Assembly: GCA_019117025.1 (NCBI GenBank)
Contig: DXAM01000008.1
Location: 1 to 50,013 of the forward strand
Source: Candidatus Microbacterium stercoravium
Lineage (GTDB): Bacteria; Actinomycetota; Actinomycetes; Actinomycetales; Microbacteriaceae
DNA: 50,013 nt
Reading direction: 5' to 3'
A program made the translations under genes and the position numbers. The notes under the pieces are model-generated. The model was not told where the DNA came from and ran no database searches. It saw only the letters and a program-made list of their open reading frames with translations. Positions 20,863 through 28,929 of this stretch are shown here, in pieces (the first letter of the stretch is position 1; each line of letters opens with the position of its first letter).

Positions 20863-22266
20863 ATGACCGACTACCGCAATGTTCCGCTGACGTTCCCCCG
20901 CGAGTTCCTCATCGGATCCGCGACCGCGTCGTACCAGGTGGAGGGCGCCGCCCACGAAGACGGACGCACGCCGTCGATCTGGGACACGTTCTCGCACACG
21001 CCGGGACGGGTGTGGAACGGCGATACCGGCGACGTCGCCTGCGATCACTATCACCGTCTCGAGGAGGACCTCGATCTCATGGCCCGCCTCGGGCTCGAGG
21101 CCTACCGCTTCTCGATCTCGTGGTCGCGCGTGCTGCCGGGCGCCGGTAGCGCCGTCAACCCCGCGGGCATCGACTTCTACTCGCGCCTCGTCGACGGGCT
21201 GCGCGCCCGGGGGATCCGCCCCATCGCGACGCTCTACCACTGGGATCTCCCGCAGGAGCTCGAGGACGCGGGCGGCTGGCCCCATCGCGACACCGCCTAC
21301 CGCTTCGCGGAGTACGCCGCACGCACGGTCGAGCACCTCGGCGACCGCGTGGACACCTGGTCGACGCTCAACGAGCCGTGGTGCACCGCCTACCTCGGCT
21401 ACGGATCCGGCGCGCACGCGCCCGGCCGCACGAACGGGGCCGACGCGCTCGCTGCCGTGCACCACCTGAACCTCGCCCACGGGCTCGCCGTTCCCGAGAT
21501 CCGTCGCGAGGCGACGAACGATCCCGATCTGTCGGTGACGCTCAACTTCCACGTTCCGCGCGGCGAGGAGGAAGCCGGAAGCCGCGTCGACGCGCTCGCG
21601 AACCGCGCCTTCACCGGCCCGATGCTGCGAGGTCGCTACGACGACGACCTGCAGGAGATCACGCGCGGCGTGACCGACTGGTCGTTCGTGCGTGACGGCG
21701 ATCTCGAGCAGATCCGCCAGGACATCGACGTGCTCGGCGTCAACTACTACTCGACCGTCACGGTGCGCAGCTGGGACGGCACGGGCGAGAAGGTCACCAA
21801 CGACGGGCACAAGAACGTCGGCGGATCCCCCTGGCCCGGGCTCGACGATGTCGAGTTCCTCGAGCAGGAGGGGCCGTACACCGACATGGGGTGGAACATC
21901 GCACCCGACGGACTCGAAGAGCTGCTGCTGTCGCTGAAGGAGCAGTTCCCGGAGCAGCCGCTCATGATCACCGAGAACGGGGCCGCGTTCGCGGATACCG
22001 TGACGGAGACCGAAGAGGGCCCGCGCGTGCACGACGCCGAGCGCACCGACTACCTCGCCCGGCACTTCGGCGCCGCGAAGCGCGCGATGGATCAGGGCGT
22101 CGACCTGCGCGGCTACCTCGTCTGGTCGCTGCTCGACAACTTCGAGTGGGGCTACGGCTACTCCAAGCGCTTCGGCATCGTGCGCGTGGACTATGCGACG
22201 GGGGAGCGCACGGTCAAGGACAGCGCCCGTTGGGTCGCGGACGCGATCGCGGCGAAGAACGGCTGA
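20863..22266 (+). CDS. GH1 family beta-glucosidase
   Basis: This 467-residue TIM-barrel enzyme begins with the GH1 signature [19 protein letters not shown] (residues 9-27). The acid/base is E171 in TLNEPW and the nucleophile is E371 in ITENGA. Length and motifs are those of cytoplasmic beta-glucosidases that split cellobiose and cello-oligosaccharides. There is no signal peptide. The ATG at 20863 follows GGAGG (20851-20855). It has its own promoter with a CebR-like box, so it should respond to cellobiose, separately from the coupled operon that ends 95 bases upstream. It could also finish the glucose backbone of debranched xyloglucan. It converges on the LacI gene. Confidence 0.95.
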   Translation: MTDYRNVPLTFPREFLIGSATASYQVEGAAHEDGRTPSIWDTFSHTPGRVWNGDTGDVACDHYHRLEEDLDLMARLGLEAYRFSISWSRVLPGAGSAVNPAGIDFYSRLVDGLRARGIRPIATLYHWDLPQELEDAGGWPHRDTAYRFAEYAARTVEHLGDRVDTWSTLNEPWCTAYLGYGSGAHAPGRTNGADALAAVHHLNLAHGLAVPEIRREATNDPDLSVTLNFHVPRGEEEAGSRVDALANRAFTGPMLRGRYDDDLQEITRGVTDWSFVRDGDLEQIRQDIDVLGVNYYSTVTVRSWDGTGEKVTNDGHKNVGGSPWPGLDDVEFLEQEGPYTDMGWNIAPDGLEELLLSLKEQFPEQPLMITENGAAFADTVTETEEGPRVHDAERTDYLARHFGAAKRAMDQGVDLRGYLVWSLLDNFEWGYGYSKRFGIVRVDYATGERTVKDSARWVADAIAAKNG

Positions 22267-22272
22267 CCGGCG

Positions 22273-22301
22273 CGCACCGCGCGCCTCAGGTGCGCGGTGC
22301 G
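22273..22301. terminator. Bidirectional terminator between GH1 and LacI genes
   Basis: CGCACCGCGC (22273-22282) and GCGCGGTGCG (22292-22301) form a 10-bp stem with a 9-base loop in the region between the convergent GH1 and lacI-type stops. The right arm lies within the last codons of the regulator gene. No T-run is present. Confidence 0.55.
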
Positions 22302-23308
22302 GCCGTCGAGGCCCTCACGATCAGCTCGGACGGCATGCGCACGTGGTCGGGTCCGGCATCGTCCTCGATCATGCGCACGAGCAGATCCACCGCGGCGCGA
22401 CCCATGTCGACGAGCGGCTGGCGCACGGTCGTGAGCGGCGGGGTCGCCGACGCGGCCGCAGGGATGTCGTCGAATCCGACGACGGAGAGATCCCGGGGCA
22501 CGCGCAGCCCGCGCGCGGTCGCGACGCGGATCGCCTCGATCGCGGAGACGTCGTTCGACGCGAAGATCGCCGTCGGCGGATCCGCGAGGTCGAGCAGCGC
22601 CGACGTTCCCTCGGCCGCTTCGGCCTGCTGGAACTCGCCCGTGACGATGAGCGACTCGTCGATGTCGAGCCCGGCGGAGGCGAGCGCCTCGCGGTACCCC
22701 TCCTCGCGCAGGCGCGCGGACTCGAGGTCGTCGCGGCCGCGCAGGTAGCCGATGCGGCGATGGCCGAGGGTGATGAGGTGGGCGGTCGCCTCCCGCCCGC
22801 CGCGGAGGTTGTCGGTGTCGACGACGGCGGGACCGGCCGGGCCCGCGTGCGGGTCGATCGACACGATCGGCATGCCGACCTCGGGCGGTTCCACGGTCGG
22901 CGTCACGACGACCGCGCCGTCGATGAGCGTGCCGCCGAGCCGTGACAGCGATCGCGCCTCCCAGCCGTGATGGGAGCCGGTCGAGACGGCGCCCGCGTAC
23001 GCGAGGACGTCGTAGCTCGTGCCGCTCAGTGCGCCGGAGACGCCGTGCAGCAGCTGCAGGGCGAAGGGCTCGAACTCGGCCACGAGCACGCCGATCACGT
23101 GCGTGCGGCTGCGCCGCATCGACGTGGCCACGAGCGAGCTGGCATACCCCAGCTGCGTCACGATGCCCATGACGTGCTCCTGCGTCGCGGCCGCGACGCC
23201 GTCGCGACCGTTGATGACCTTCGACACGGTGGCGACCGACACGCCCGCCGCGCGCGCGACGTCGGTGATCGTGGTGCGCCCGCGGGAAGCGGAGCCGATG
23301 GTGCTCAT
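22286..23308 (-). CDS. LacI-family transcriptional regulator
   Basis: This 340-residue protein has an N-terminal HTH (ITDVARAAGVSVATVSKVIN, 14-33), the hinge, and a periplasmic-binding-protein-like sugar domain with the usual SIDPHAGPAGPAVVDTDNLRGG and FASNDVSAIEAIR motifs. It is divergent from a sugar importer and GH3 operon, with a perfect CGTTATCGATAACG palindrome between them; that operator is its most likely target. The recognition helix (VATVSKV) differs from the GRGTVSRV-type helix of CebR, so it is unlikely to read the CebR-like box before the GH1 gene. The start at 23308 has TAGGGA upstream on its strand. The effector is probably an imported beta-linked oligosaccharide, by context. 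Confidence 0.92.
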   Translation of the reverse strand: MSTIGSASRGRTTITDVARAAGVSVATVSKVINGRDGVAAATQEHVMGIVTQLGYASSLVATSMRRSRTHVIGVLVAEFEPFALQLLHGVSGALSGTSYDVLAYAGAVSTGSHHGWEARSLSRLGGTLIDGAVVVTPTVEPPEVGMPIVSIDPHAGPAGPAVVDTDNLRGGREATAHLITLGHRRIGYLRGRDDLESARLREEGYREALASAGLDIDESLIVTGEFQQAEAAEGTSALLDLADPPTAIFASNDVSAIEAIRVATARGLRVPRDLSVVGFDDIPAAASATPPLTTVRQPLVDMGRAAVDLLVRMIEDDAGPDHVRMPSELIVRASTAAPRT

Positions 23309-23364
23309 GATGTCCCTACGCTAGTCCTCGCCGCGGCGGCGCTCCGTCGCGACGTGATGTAAAA

Positions 23365-23385
23365 CGTTATCGATAACGATTGACA
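23365..23385. promoter_or_regulatory. LacI-type palindromic operator in a divergent promoter region
   Basis: CGTTATCGATAACG (23365-23378) is a perfect 14-base palindrome with the central CG typical of LacI-family operators. It lies in the 159-base gap between the divergent lacI-type gene and the binding-protein gene. TTGACA (23380-23385) follows immediately and could be the -35 of the rightward operon, although no good -10 was found 16-18 bases later. The rest of the gap holds only the untranslated leader with GAAGAGGAGA before the start at 23468. Confidence 0.65.
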
Positions 23386-23467
23386 TCTTGCCATATTCCT
23401 GTCAAAGTCGGCTTGCACGACGGCGACCGACGCCGGAACCGCAACGCACTCGAAGAGGAGACCTGCA

Positions 23468-24751
23468 ATGAACGCGCGAAAGAACTGGACCGCGGCGATC
23501 GCGATCGCGGCGGTGGCCACCCTGGGCCTCGCCGGCTGCTCCGGCGGCGGCGGATCCGGCGGCGACGATGACACGCTCGACGTGTGGCACAACTCGACGA
23601 CCGGCCCCGGCAAGGAGTACTGGGAGGAGGTCGCTGCCGCATTCGAAGAGGAGACCGGCGTCTCGGTGAACATCACCTCGGTGCAGAACGAAGACCTCGA
23701 CGGCAAGCTGCAGACCGCGGCGAACTCGGGCGATATGCCCGACGTGTTCCTCGCGCGCGGCGGCGGCAAGACCGCCGACATGGTCGACGCGGGCGTCGTC
23801 AAGGACCTCACGGACCTCATCACCGACGACACGCGCACCGCGATCGGCGACGCCGCGTTCAGCGCCTTCACGATCGACGGATCCGTCTACGCCGTGCCGA
23901 CCTCGGTGCTCCCGGAGGGGATCTTCTACAGCCAGGATCTGTTCGATGAAGCGGGCATCTCCGAGACGCCCACGACCTTCGACGAGCTGAACGACGCCGT
24001 CTCGAAACTGCGCGATGCCGGCACCGAGCCGATCGCGCTCGGCGGCAAGGCCGCGTGGCCGGCGGCGCACTGGTACTACTCGTTCGCGCTGCGCGCCTGC
24101 TCGCAGGAGACGCTCGAGACGATCGCGTCGACGCTCGACTTCTCGGACGGCTGCTGGCTGGATGCGGCCGAGCAGCTCGAGGACTTCGCCGCGACGGATC
24201 CCTTCAACAAGGGCTTCCTCACGACCGACGCGCAGGAGGGCGCCGGATCCTCGGCGGGTCTGCTCGCCAACCACAAGGCCGCGATGGAGCTCATGGGCGG
24301 GTGGAACGTCGGCGTCATCGCCTCGCTCACGCCCGACGAGGAGCCCCTGCCCGACCTCGGCTGGTTCCCGCTGCCCGCCACGGACGGCGGCGACGGAGAC
24401 CCCACCGCGATCATGGGCGGTGCGGACGGGTTCGCCTGCTCCGCTGACTCGCCCCCGTCGTGCGAGGATTTCCTGAACTTCCTCATCGAGCAGGAGTGGC
24501 AGGAGAAGTACGCCAGCGCGTTCAACTCGATCCCCGCCTCGGCCGAGGCGCAGTCCGCGGTCACGGACCCGGCGCTGCTGCCGATCATGGACGCGTACAA
24601 CGACGCGTCGTACATCGTGCTCTACCTCGACACTCTGCTGGGCCAGAACGTCGGCAACGCGCTGAACACCGCCGTCGTCGAGATGCTCGCGGGCAGCGGA
24701 ACACCGCAGTCGATCATCGACACGGTGACCGACGCCGCCGCGCGCGGCTGA
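23468..24751 (+). CDS. Sugar-binding lipoprotein of a CUT1 ABC importer
   Basis: This 427-residue family-1 extracellular solute-binding protein has a lipoprotein signal peptide with lipobox LAGC (C24), then a Gly/Asp-rich linker and the mature start TLDVWHNSTTGPGKEYWEE. Four or more cysteines in the mature part (RACSQE, DGCW, FACSADSPPSCED) suggest surface disulfides. It captures an oligosaccharide outside the membrane for the two permeases that follow. The preferred ligand cannot be read from sequence; the adjoining GH3 and GH1 enzymes and the LacI operator suggest a beta-glucoside or beta-xyloside. Start ATG 23468 follows AGAGGAGA. The next gene begins 11 bases after the stop. Confidence 0.93.
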   Translation: MNARKNWTAAIAIAAVATLGLAGCSGGGGSGGDDDTLDVWHNSTTGPGKEYWEEVAAAFEEETGVSVNITSVQNEDLDGKLQTAANSGDMPDVFLARGGGKTADMVDAGVVKDLTDLITDDTRTAIGDAAFSAFTIDGSVYAVPTSVLPEGIFYSQDLFDEAGISETPTTFDELNDAVSKLRDAGTEPIALGGKAAWPAAHWYYSFALRACSQETLETIASTLDFSDGCWLDAAEQLEDFAATDPFNKGFLTTDAQEGAGSSAGLLANHKAAMELMGGWNVGVIASLTPDEEPLPDLGWFPLPATDGGDGDPTAIMGGADGFACSADSPPSCEDFLNFLIEQEWQEKYASAFNSIPASAEAQSAVTDPALLPIMDAYNDASYIVLYLDTLLGQNVGNALNTAVVEMLAGSGTPQSIIDTVTDAAARG

Positions 24752-24762
24752 GGGCTCACGGC

Positions 24763-25689
24763 ATGGCACGTCGCGCTGACTGGCGTGTGCGCGGGGAGAT
24801 TGCGATCCTGGCGGGGCCGGGGATCCTGGTCTTCGTCACGTTCGTGATCCTCCCCGTGCTCATGGCCGCCTTCTACGGCTTCTTCCGCTGGAAGGGGTTC
24901 GGCTTCCCCGACGACTTCGTCGGCTTCGACAACTACCTGCTCATCCTGAAGGATCAGAACTTCCGCGACGCGGTCGGGCACAACCTGTTCATCATGGTCG
25001 CCTCGCTGATCCTGCAGGGGCCGCTCGCGATCCTGTTCGCGCTGCTGATGAATCAGCGCATGCGCGGCCGCAGCCTGATCCGGGTGCTCATCTTCGTGCC
25101 GTACGTGATCAGCGAGGTCGTCGTCGGCACCGGATGGTCGCTCATGCTGCGCGACACGGGCGCCCTCAACTCGATGCTCGAGAAGATCGGGCTCGAAGGT
25201 GCGGCGCAGTCCTGGATCGCCGACCCGTCGGTCGCGATGGGCACCCTGATGTTCATCATCAGCTGGAAGTACATCGGATTCGCGGTGATCCTCATGCTCG
25301 CGGGGCTGCAGTCCATCCCCGAAGAGCTCTACGAGGCCGCCGCGATCGACGGGGCGAGCTTCTGGCAGACCCAGTGGCGCATCACGCTTCCGCTGCTGGG
25401 CCCGACCATTCGCATCTGGGCGTTCCTGTCGATCATCGGATCCCTGCAGCTGTTCGACCTGGTCAACATCATCTGGGGGCAGTACGTCGCCGCGACCGCC
25501 GGAACGTCGACCATGGCGACCTACATGTATCAGAACGGCCACCTCGCCGGGAACTACGGGTTCGGCAACGCCGTCGCGGTGCTGCTGTTCCTCATCTCGC
25601 TCGTGATCGCACTGGCGTATCAGCGGTTCGCGCTCCGGCGCGATACGGCGGGCGCGGTCACGGGGCCGAGCGGAAGGAAGAAGTCATGA
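24763..25689 (+). CDS. Sugar ABC transporter permease (MalF/UgpA-like)
   Basis: This 308-residue CUT1 permease has six membrane helices, the first being IAILAGPGILVFVTFVILPV. The EAA loop ELYEAAAIDGASFWQTQWRI is near residue 190. The start ATG at 24763 (MARRADWRVRGE) puts the positive-inside basic segment before helix 1; the open frame continues upstream only inside the binding-protein gene. It overlaps the next permease by four bases (ATGA, 25686-25689). As with the other importers here, no ATPase is encoded alongside. Confidence 0.93.
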   Translation: MARRADWRVRGEIAILAGPGILVFVTFVILPVLMAAFYGFFRWKGFGFPDDFVGFDNYLLILKDQNFRDAVGHNLFIMVASLILQGPLAILFALLMNQRMRGRSLIRVLIFVPYVISEVVVGTGWSLMLRDTGALNSMLEKIGLEGAAQSWIADPSVAMGTLMFIISWKYIGFAVILMLAGLQSIPEELYEAAAIDGASFWQTQWRITLPLLGPTIRIWAFLSIIGSLQLFDLVNIIWGQYVAATAGTSTMATYMYQNGHLAGNYGFGNAVAVLLFLISLVIALAYQRFALRRDTAGAVTGPSGRKKS

Positions 25690-26564
25690 CTGCAACCGCC
25701 GTCGCCATCCGCGCGACGCCGTCGAAGGGCGGGCCGCGGCGCGGCCGCACGCGCGGCGCGAGCCCCTGGGTGTACCTGTTCGCCACGGTTCTCGTGGCGG
25801 TGTGCGTCGGGCCCGTGCTCTACGTCATCATCGGCGGATTCCGCACGAACGCCCAGATCACCGAGGATCCGTCGGGCTGGCCCGCGCCGTGGGTGGTCTC
25901 GAACTACACGTCGGTGCTCGGCAGCGGCGAGTTCTGGGTCGCGATGGGCAACTCGACGATCTCGGCGGGCGCGACGACGCTCGGAACGGTCGCTCTGGGC
26001 GTCATGGCGAGCTACGTGATCGCGAGGTACGACTTCGTCGGCCGGGGCGCGATGTACTCGCTGTTCGCAGCGGGCCTCATGTTCCCCGTCACCGTGGCGA
26101 TCACGCCGCTCTACCTGCTCGTGCGCAATCTGGGCCTCGTGAACTCGCTCGCGGGCATCATCCTGCCGCAGATCGCATTCGCCCTGCCCACCACGATCAT
26201 CATCCTCGTGCCGTTCCTGCGCGCGATCCCGAAGGAGCTCGAGGAGGCCGCGTCGATCGACGGCGCGAGCCGTCTCGGATTCTTCTGGCGCATGGTGATC
26301 CCGCTCAGCCTGCCCGGCGTCATCACGGTCGGCATCCTGTGCTTCGTGACGACCTGGAACGGCTACATCCTGCCGCTGTTCATCCTGAACGACACCTCGT
26401 TGTTCACGCTGCCGCTCGGCGTGCAGAACTTCGCCTCGCAGTACTCGGTCGATACGGCCCGGGTGCTCGCTTACACGTCGCTGTCGATGATCCCCGCGCT
26501 GATCTTCTTCAGTCTGTTCGAGAAGCGCATCGTCGGCGGCCTCACGGGCGCCGTGAAGGGGTGA
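25686..26564 (+). CDS. Sugar ABC transporter permease (MalG/AraQ-like)
   Basis: This 292-residue second channel subunit of the importer has six helices. The EAA loop is ELEEAASIDGASRLGFFWRM, and the C-terminal FEKRIVGGLTGAVKG is standard for MalG-type permeases. It starts within the stop of the preceding permease and is followed by the GH3 gene, whose first possible GTG codon overlaps its stop. Importer and glycosidase are therefore made together, which implies that the GH3 enzyme works on the imported sugar. Confidence 0.93.
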   Translation: MTATAVAIRATPSKGGPRRGRTRGASPWVYLFATVLVAVCVGPVLYVIIGGFRTNAQITEDPSGWPAPWVVSNYTSVLGSGEFWVAMGNSTISAGATTLGTVALGVMASYVIARYDFVGRGAMYSLFAAGLMFPVTVAITPLYLLVRNLGLVNSLAGIILPQIAFALPTTIIILVPFLRAIPKELEEAASIDGASRLGFFWRMVIPLSLPGVITVGILCFVTTWNGYILPLFILNDTSLFTLPLGVQNFASQYSVDTARVLAYTSLSMIPALIFFSLFEKRIVGGLTGAVKG

Positions 26565-26569
26565 GTGGT

Positions 26570-28825
26570 GTGACGGTATCCGAACGGGCGAACGCCCTGC
26601 TGGCGCAGATGACGCTCGAGGAGAAGGCCGCGCAGATCGTGGGCTACTGGCTCGACCAGGACGGCGCGGTCGTCGCCCCCATGGCCGACGAGCTCGCGTC
26701 GGGTGAGACGCGCGGACTGGCCGACATCACGCGCGACGGGATCGGGCACTACACGCGCGTCTACGGCACGCGCCCCGTCGACCCGGCCGCGCGCGCCGCG
26801 TGGCTCGTGGGGGAGCAGCGCCGTCTCGTGCGCGAGACGCGGCTCGGGATCCCCGCGCTCGTGCACGAGGAGTGCCTCACCGGGCTCGCCGCGTGGAAGG
26901 CCGCGATGTTCCCGACACCGCTCGCGTGGGGGGCTGCGTTCGATCCGGATCTCGTCGCCGAGATGGCGACGCTCATCGGCGAGTCGATGCGTGCGCTCGG
27001 CGTGCACCAGGGCCTTGCGCCCGTGCTCGACGTGGTGCGGGATCCGCGGTGGGGCCGCGTCGACGAGTGCATCGCGGAGGATCCGTACGTCGTGGGCACG
27101 ATCGGCACGGCGTACGTGCGCGGCCTGCAGTCCGCGGGGATCCACGCGACGCTCAAGCACTTCCTCGGGTATTCCGCCTCGCAGTCGGGGCGCAACCATG
27201 CTCCCGTGCACGCGGGGCCGAGGGAGCTCGCCGACGTGTTCCTGCCGCCGTTCGAGATGGCGCTGCGCGACGGCGGCGCGAAGAGCGTCATGAACAGCTA
27301 CACCGAGATCGACGGCGTGCCGGTGGCCGCCTCGTCCGAGCTGCTCACCGACCTGCTGCGCGGCGAGCTCGGGTTCGACGGCGTCGTGGTGTCCGACTAC
27401 TTCGCCGTCGCGTTCCTCGAGATGATGCACGGCGTCGCGCGCGACCGCGGCGAGGCGGCCGAGCTCTCGCTCGCCGCCGGCATCGACGTGGAGCTGCCGA
27501 GCGGCGACGCCTATCTCGCGCCGCTGATCGAGCGGGTGCGCGACGGGCGCACGCCGGAGGCGCTCCTCGACGCCGCGGTGCTGCGACTGCTCGCCCAGAA
27601 GGAGGAGCTGGGGCTGCTCGAGCCGGATGCGTTCGACGCGGATCCTCCTGCCGAGATCGACCTCGACACGCCGCGCCACCGCGAGACCGCGCGGCGCCTC
27701 GCCGAGGAATCGGTCATCCTGCTCTCGAACGACGGCGCACTGCCGCTGGCCGCGCCTCGTCGCGTAGCCGTCATCGGTCCGAACGCCGATCGCACGGCGG
27801 CGCTGCAGGGGTGCTACTCCTTCCAGAACCACGTGCTCGCGCACCACCCCGATACGCCCGTGGGCATCGAGATGGCCACCGTGCGGGAGGCGCTCGCCGC
27901 GCGCTGCGAGGTGGCGTACGCCCCGGGCTGCGAGGTCGAGGGCGACGACCGGTCGGGCTTCGACGAGGCGGCGGCGCTCGCCTCGTCATCCGACGTCGCG
28001 GTCGTGGTCGTCGGCGATCAGGCCGGCCTGTTCGGCCGCGGCACCGTAGGGGAGGGCAACGACGCCGCGTCGCTCGAGCTGCCGGGTGTGCAGCGCGAGC
28101 TCGTGGAGCGCCTGGTCGCGACGGGGACCCCGGTCGTGATGGTGCTGCTCACCGGGCGGCCCTATGCGATCGGCTGGGCCCTCGACGGCGAGCACCGCCC
28201 CGCGGCCGTGCTGCAATCCTTCTTCCCCGGCGAAGAGGGCGGCACGGCGATCGCGCGGATCCTCGCCGGAGACGTCTCCCCGTCGGGTCGCCTGCCCGTG
28301 ACCCTTCCGGCGTCGGCGGGAGCGCAGCCGTACGGCTATCTGCGCCCCGTGCTCGGCGGCCCGTCGAGCGTGACCTCGGCGGACCCGACGCCCGTGCGCC
28401 CGTTCGGCTTCGGCCTGACGTACGCCGCGTTCGAGTACTCGGACTTCTCGTGCGGCGCGGTCGAGGACGACGCGTTCTCGGCGTCGGTGACCGTGACGAA
28501 CACGTCGGCAGTGCGGGCGACCGAGATCGTGCAGCTGTACGGGCGCGATGTGGTGGCCTCCGTCACCCGGCCCGTCGCACAGCTGCTCGGCTATGCGCGC
28601 GTCGACCTCGAGCCGGGACAGGCGCGCACGGTCGCGTTCGACGTGCCGCTCACCCGGTTCGCCTTCAGCGACCGCCGCATGCGGCGCGTCGTCGAAGCGG
28701 GCGAGGTCGAGGTCTGGGCCGGCCGGGACGCCGAGACGGAGGCGACCGAGCGCGCGTCGTTCGACATCCCGGGCATGTTCGTCACGGCGGGCGACCGGCG
28801 ACTCGTCGAGGTCACCGTGACGTGA
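26570..28825 (+). CDS. GH3 family glycosidase (beta-glucosidase/beta-xylosidase type)
   Basis: This 751-residue protein has the full GH3 architecture: the TIM barrel (about 1-320, with RWGRVDECIAEDPYVVG and KHFLGYS), the alpha/beta sandwich (about 370-600) and a C-terminal Fn3-like domain (VQLYGRDVVASVTRP). The nucleophile is D276 in VVVSDYFAV; Tyr rather than Trp follows the Asp, which is often seen in xylosidase-like branches. There is no signal peptide, so it hydrolyses imported oligosaccharides. Start GTG 26570 is preferred because AAGGGG lies 8 bases upstream; GTG 26561 overlapping the permease stop is an alternative. Substrate (glucoside or xyloside) is uncertain. Confidence 0.9.
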   Translation: MTVSERANALLAQMTLEEKAAQIVGYWLDQDGAVVAPMADELASGETRGLADITRDGIGHYTRVYGTRPVDPAARAAWLVGEQRRLVRETRLGIPALVHEECLTGLAAWKAAMFPTPLAWGAAFDPDLVAEMATLIGESMRALGVHQGLAPVLDVVRDPRWGRVDECIAEDPYVVGTIGTAYVRGLQSAGIHATLKHFLGYSASQSGRNHAPVHAGPRELADVFLPPFEMALRDGGAKSVMNSYTEIDGVPVAASSELLTDLLRGELGFDGVVVSDYFAVAFLEMMHGVARDRGEAAELSLAAGIDVELPSGDAYLAPLIERVRDGRTPEALLDAAVLRLLAQKEELGLLEPDAFDADPPAEIDLDTPRHRETARRLAEESVILLSNDGALPLAAPRRVAVIGPNADRTAALQGCYSFQNHVLAHHPDTPVGIEMATVREALAARCEVAYAPGCEVEGDDRSGFDEAAALASSSDVAVVVVGDQAGLFGRGTVGEGNDAASLELPGVQRELVERLVATGTPVVMVLLTGRPYAIGWALDGEHRPAAVLQSFFPGEEGGTAIARILAGDVSPSGRLPVTLPASAGAQPYGYLRPVLGGPSSVTSADPTPVRPFGFGLTYAAFEYSDFSCGAVEDDAFSASVTVTNTSAVRATEIVQLYGRDVVASVTRPVAQLLGYARVDLEPGQARTVAFDVPLTRFAFSDRRMRRVVEAGEVEVWAGRDAETEATERASFDIPGMFVTAGDRRLVEVTVT

Positions 28826-28829
28826 CGCC

Positions 28830-28895
28830 CGGTTCTGTCGGAGGCGCCGCCGAGCCGGTCTCGGTTCTGTCGGAGCAGGTGCGCTCGGAGGCGCC
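28830..28895. repeat. Short direct repeats upstream of the second ROK gene
   Basis: CGGTTCTGTCGGAG occurs at 28830-28843 and 28862-28875 (32-base period), and TCGGAGGCGCC at 28838-28848 and 28885-28895. They fill most of the 104-base gap between the GH3 stop and the ROK start at 28930. They could be regulator half-sites or a small local duplication. GATAAG (28898-28903) is a weak -10 candidate. Confidence 0.5.
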
Positions 28896-28929
28896 CGATA
28901 AGCTGTCAGCCACAACGTAAGGGGACGGC

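Noticed and set aside
22286..23308. LacI protein as CebR
   Set aside because: Its recognition helix (SVATVSKV) is unlike that of CebR, and its own palindrome, CGTTATCGATAACG, differs from the CebR box.
24460..24762. Upstream extension of the second importer's first permease
   Set aside because: It lies inside the binding-protein gene; the ATG at 24763 precedes a normal basic N-terminus and first helix.
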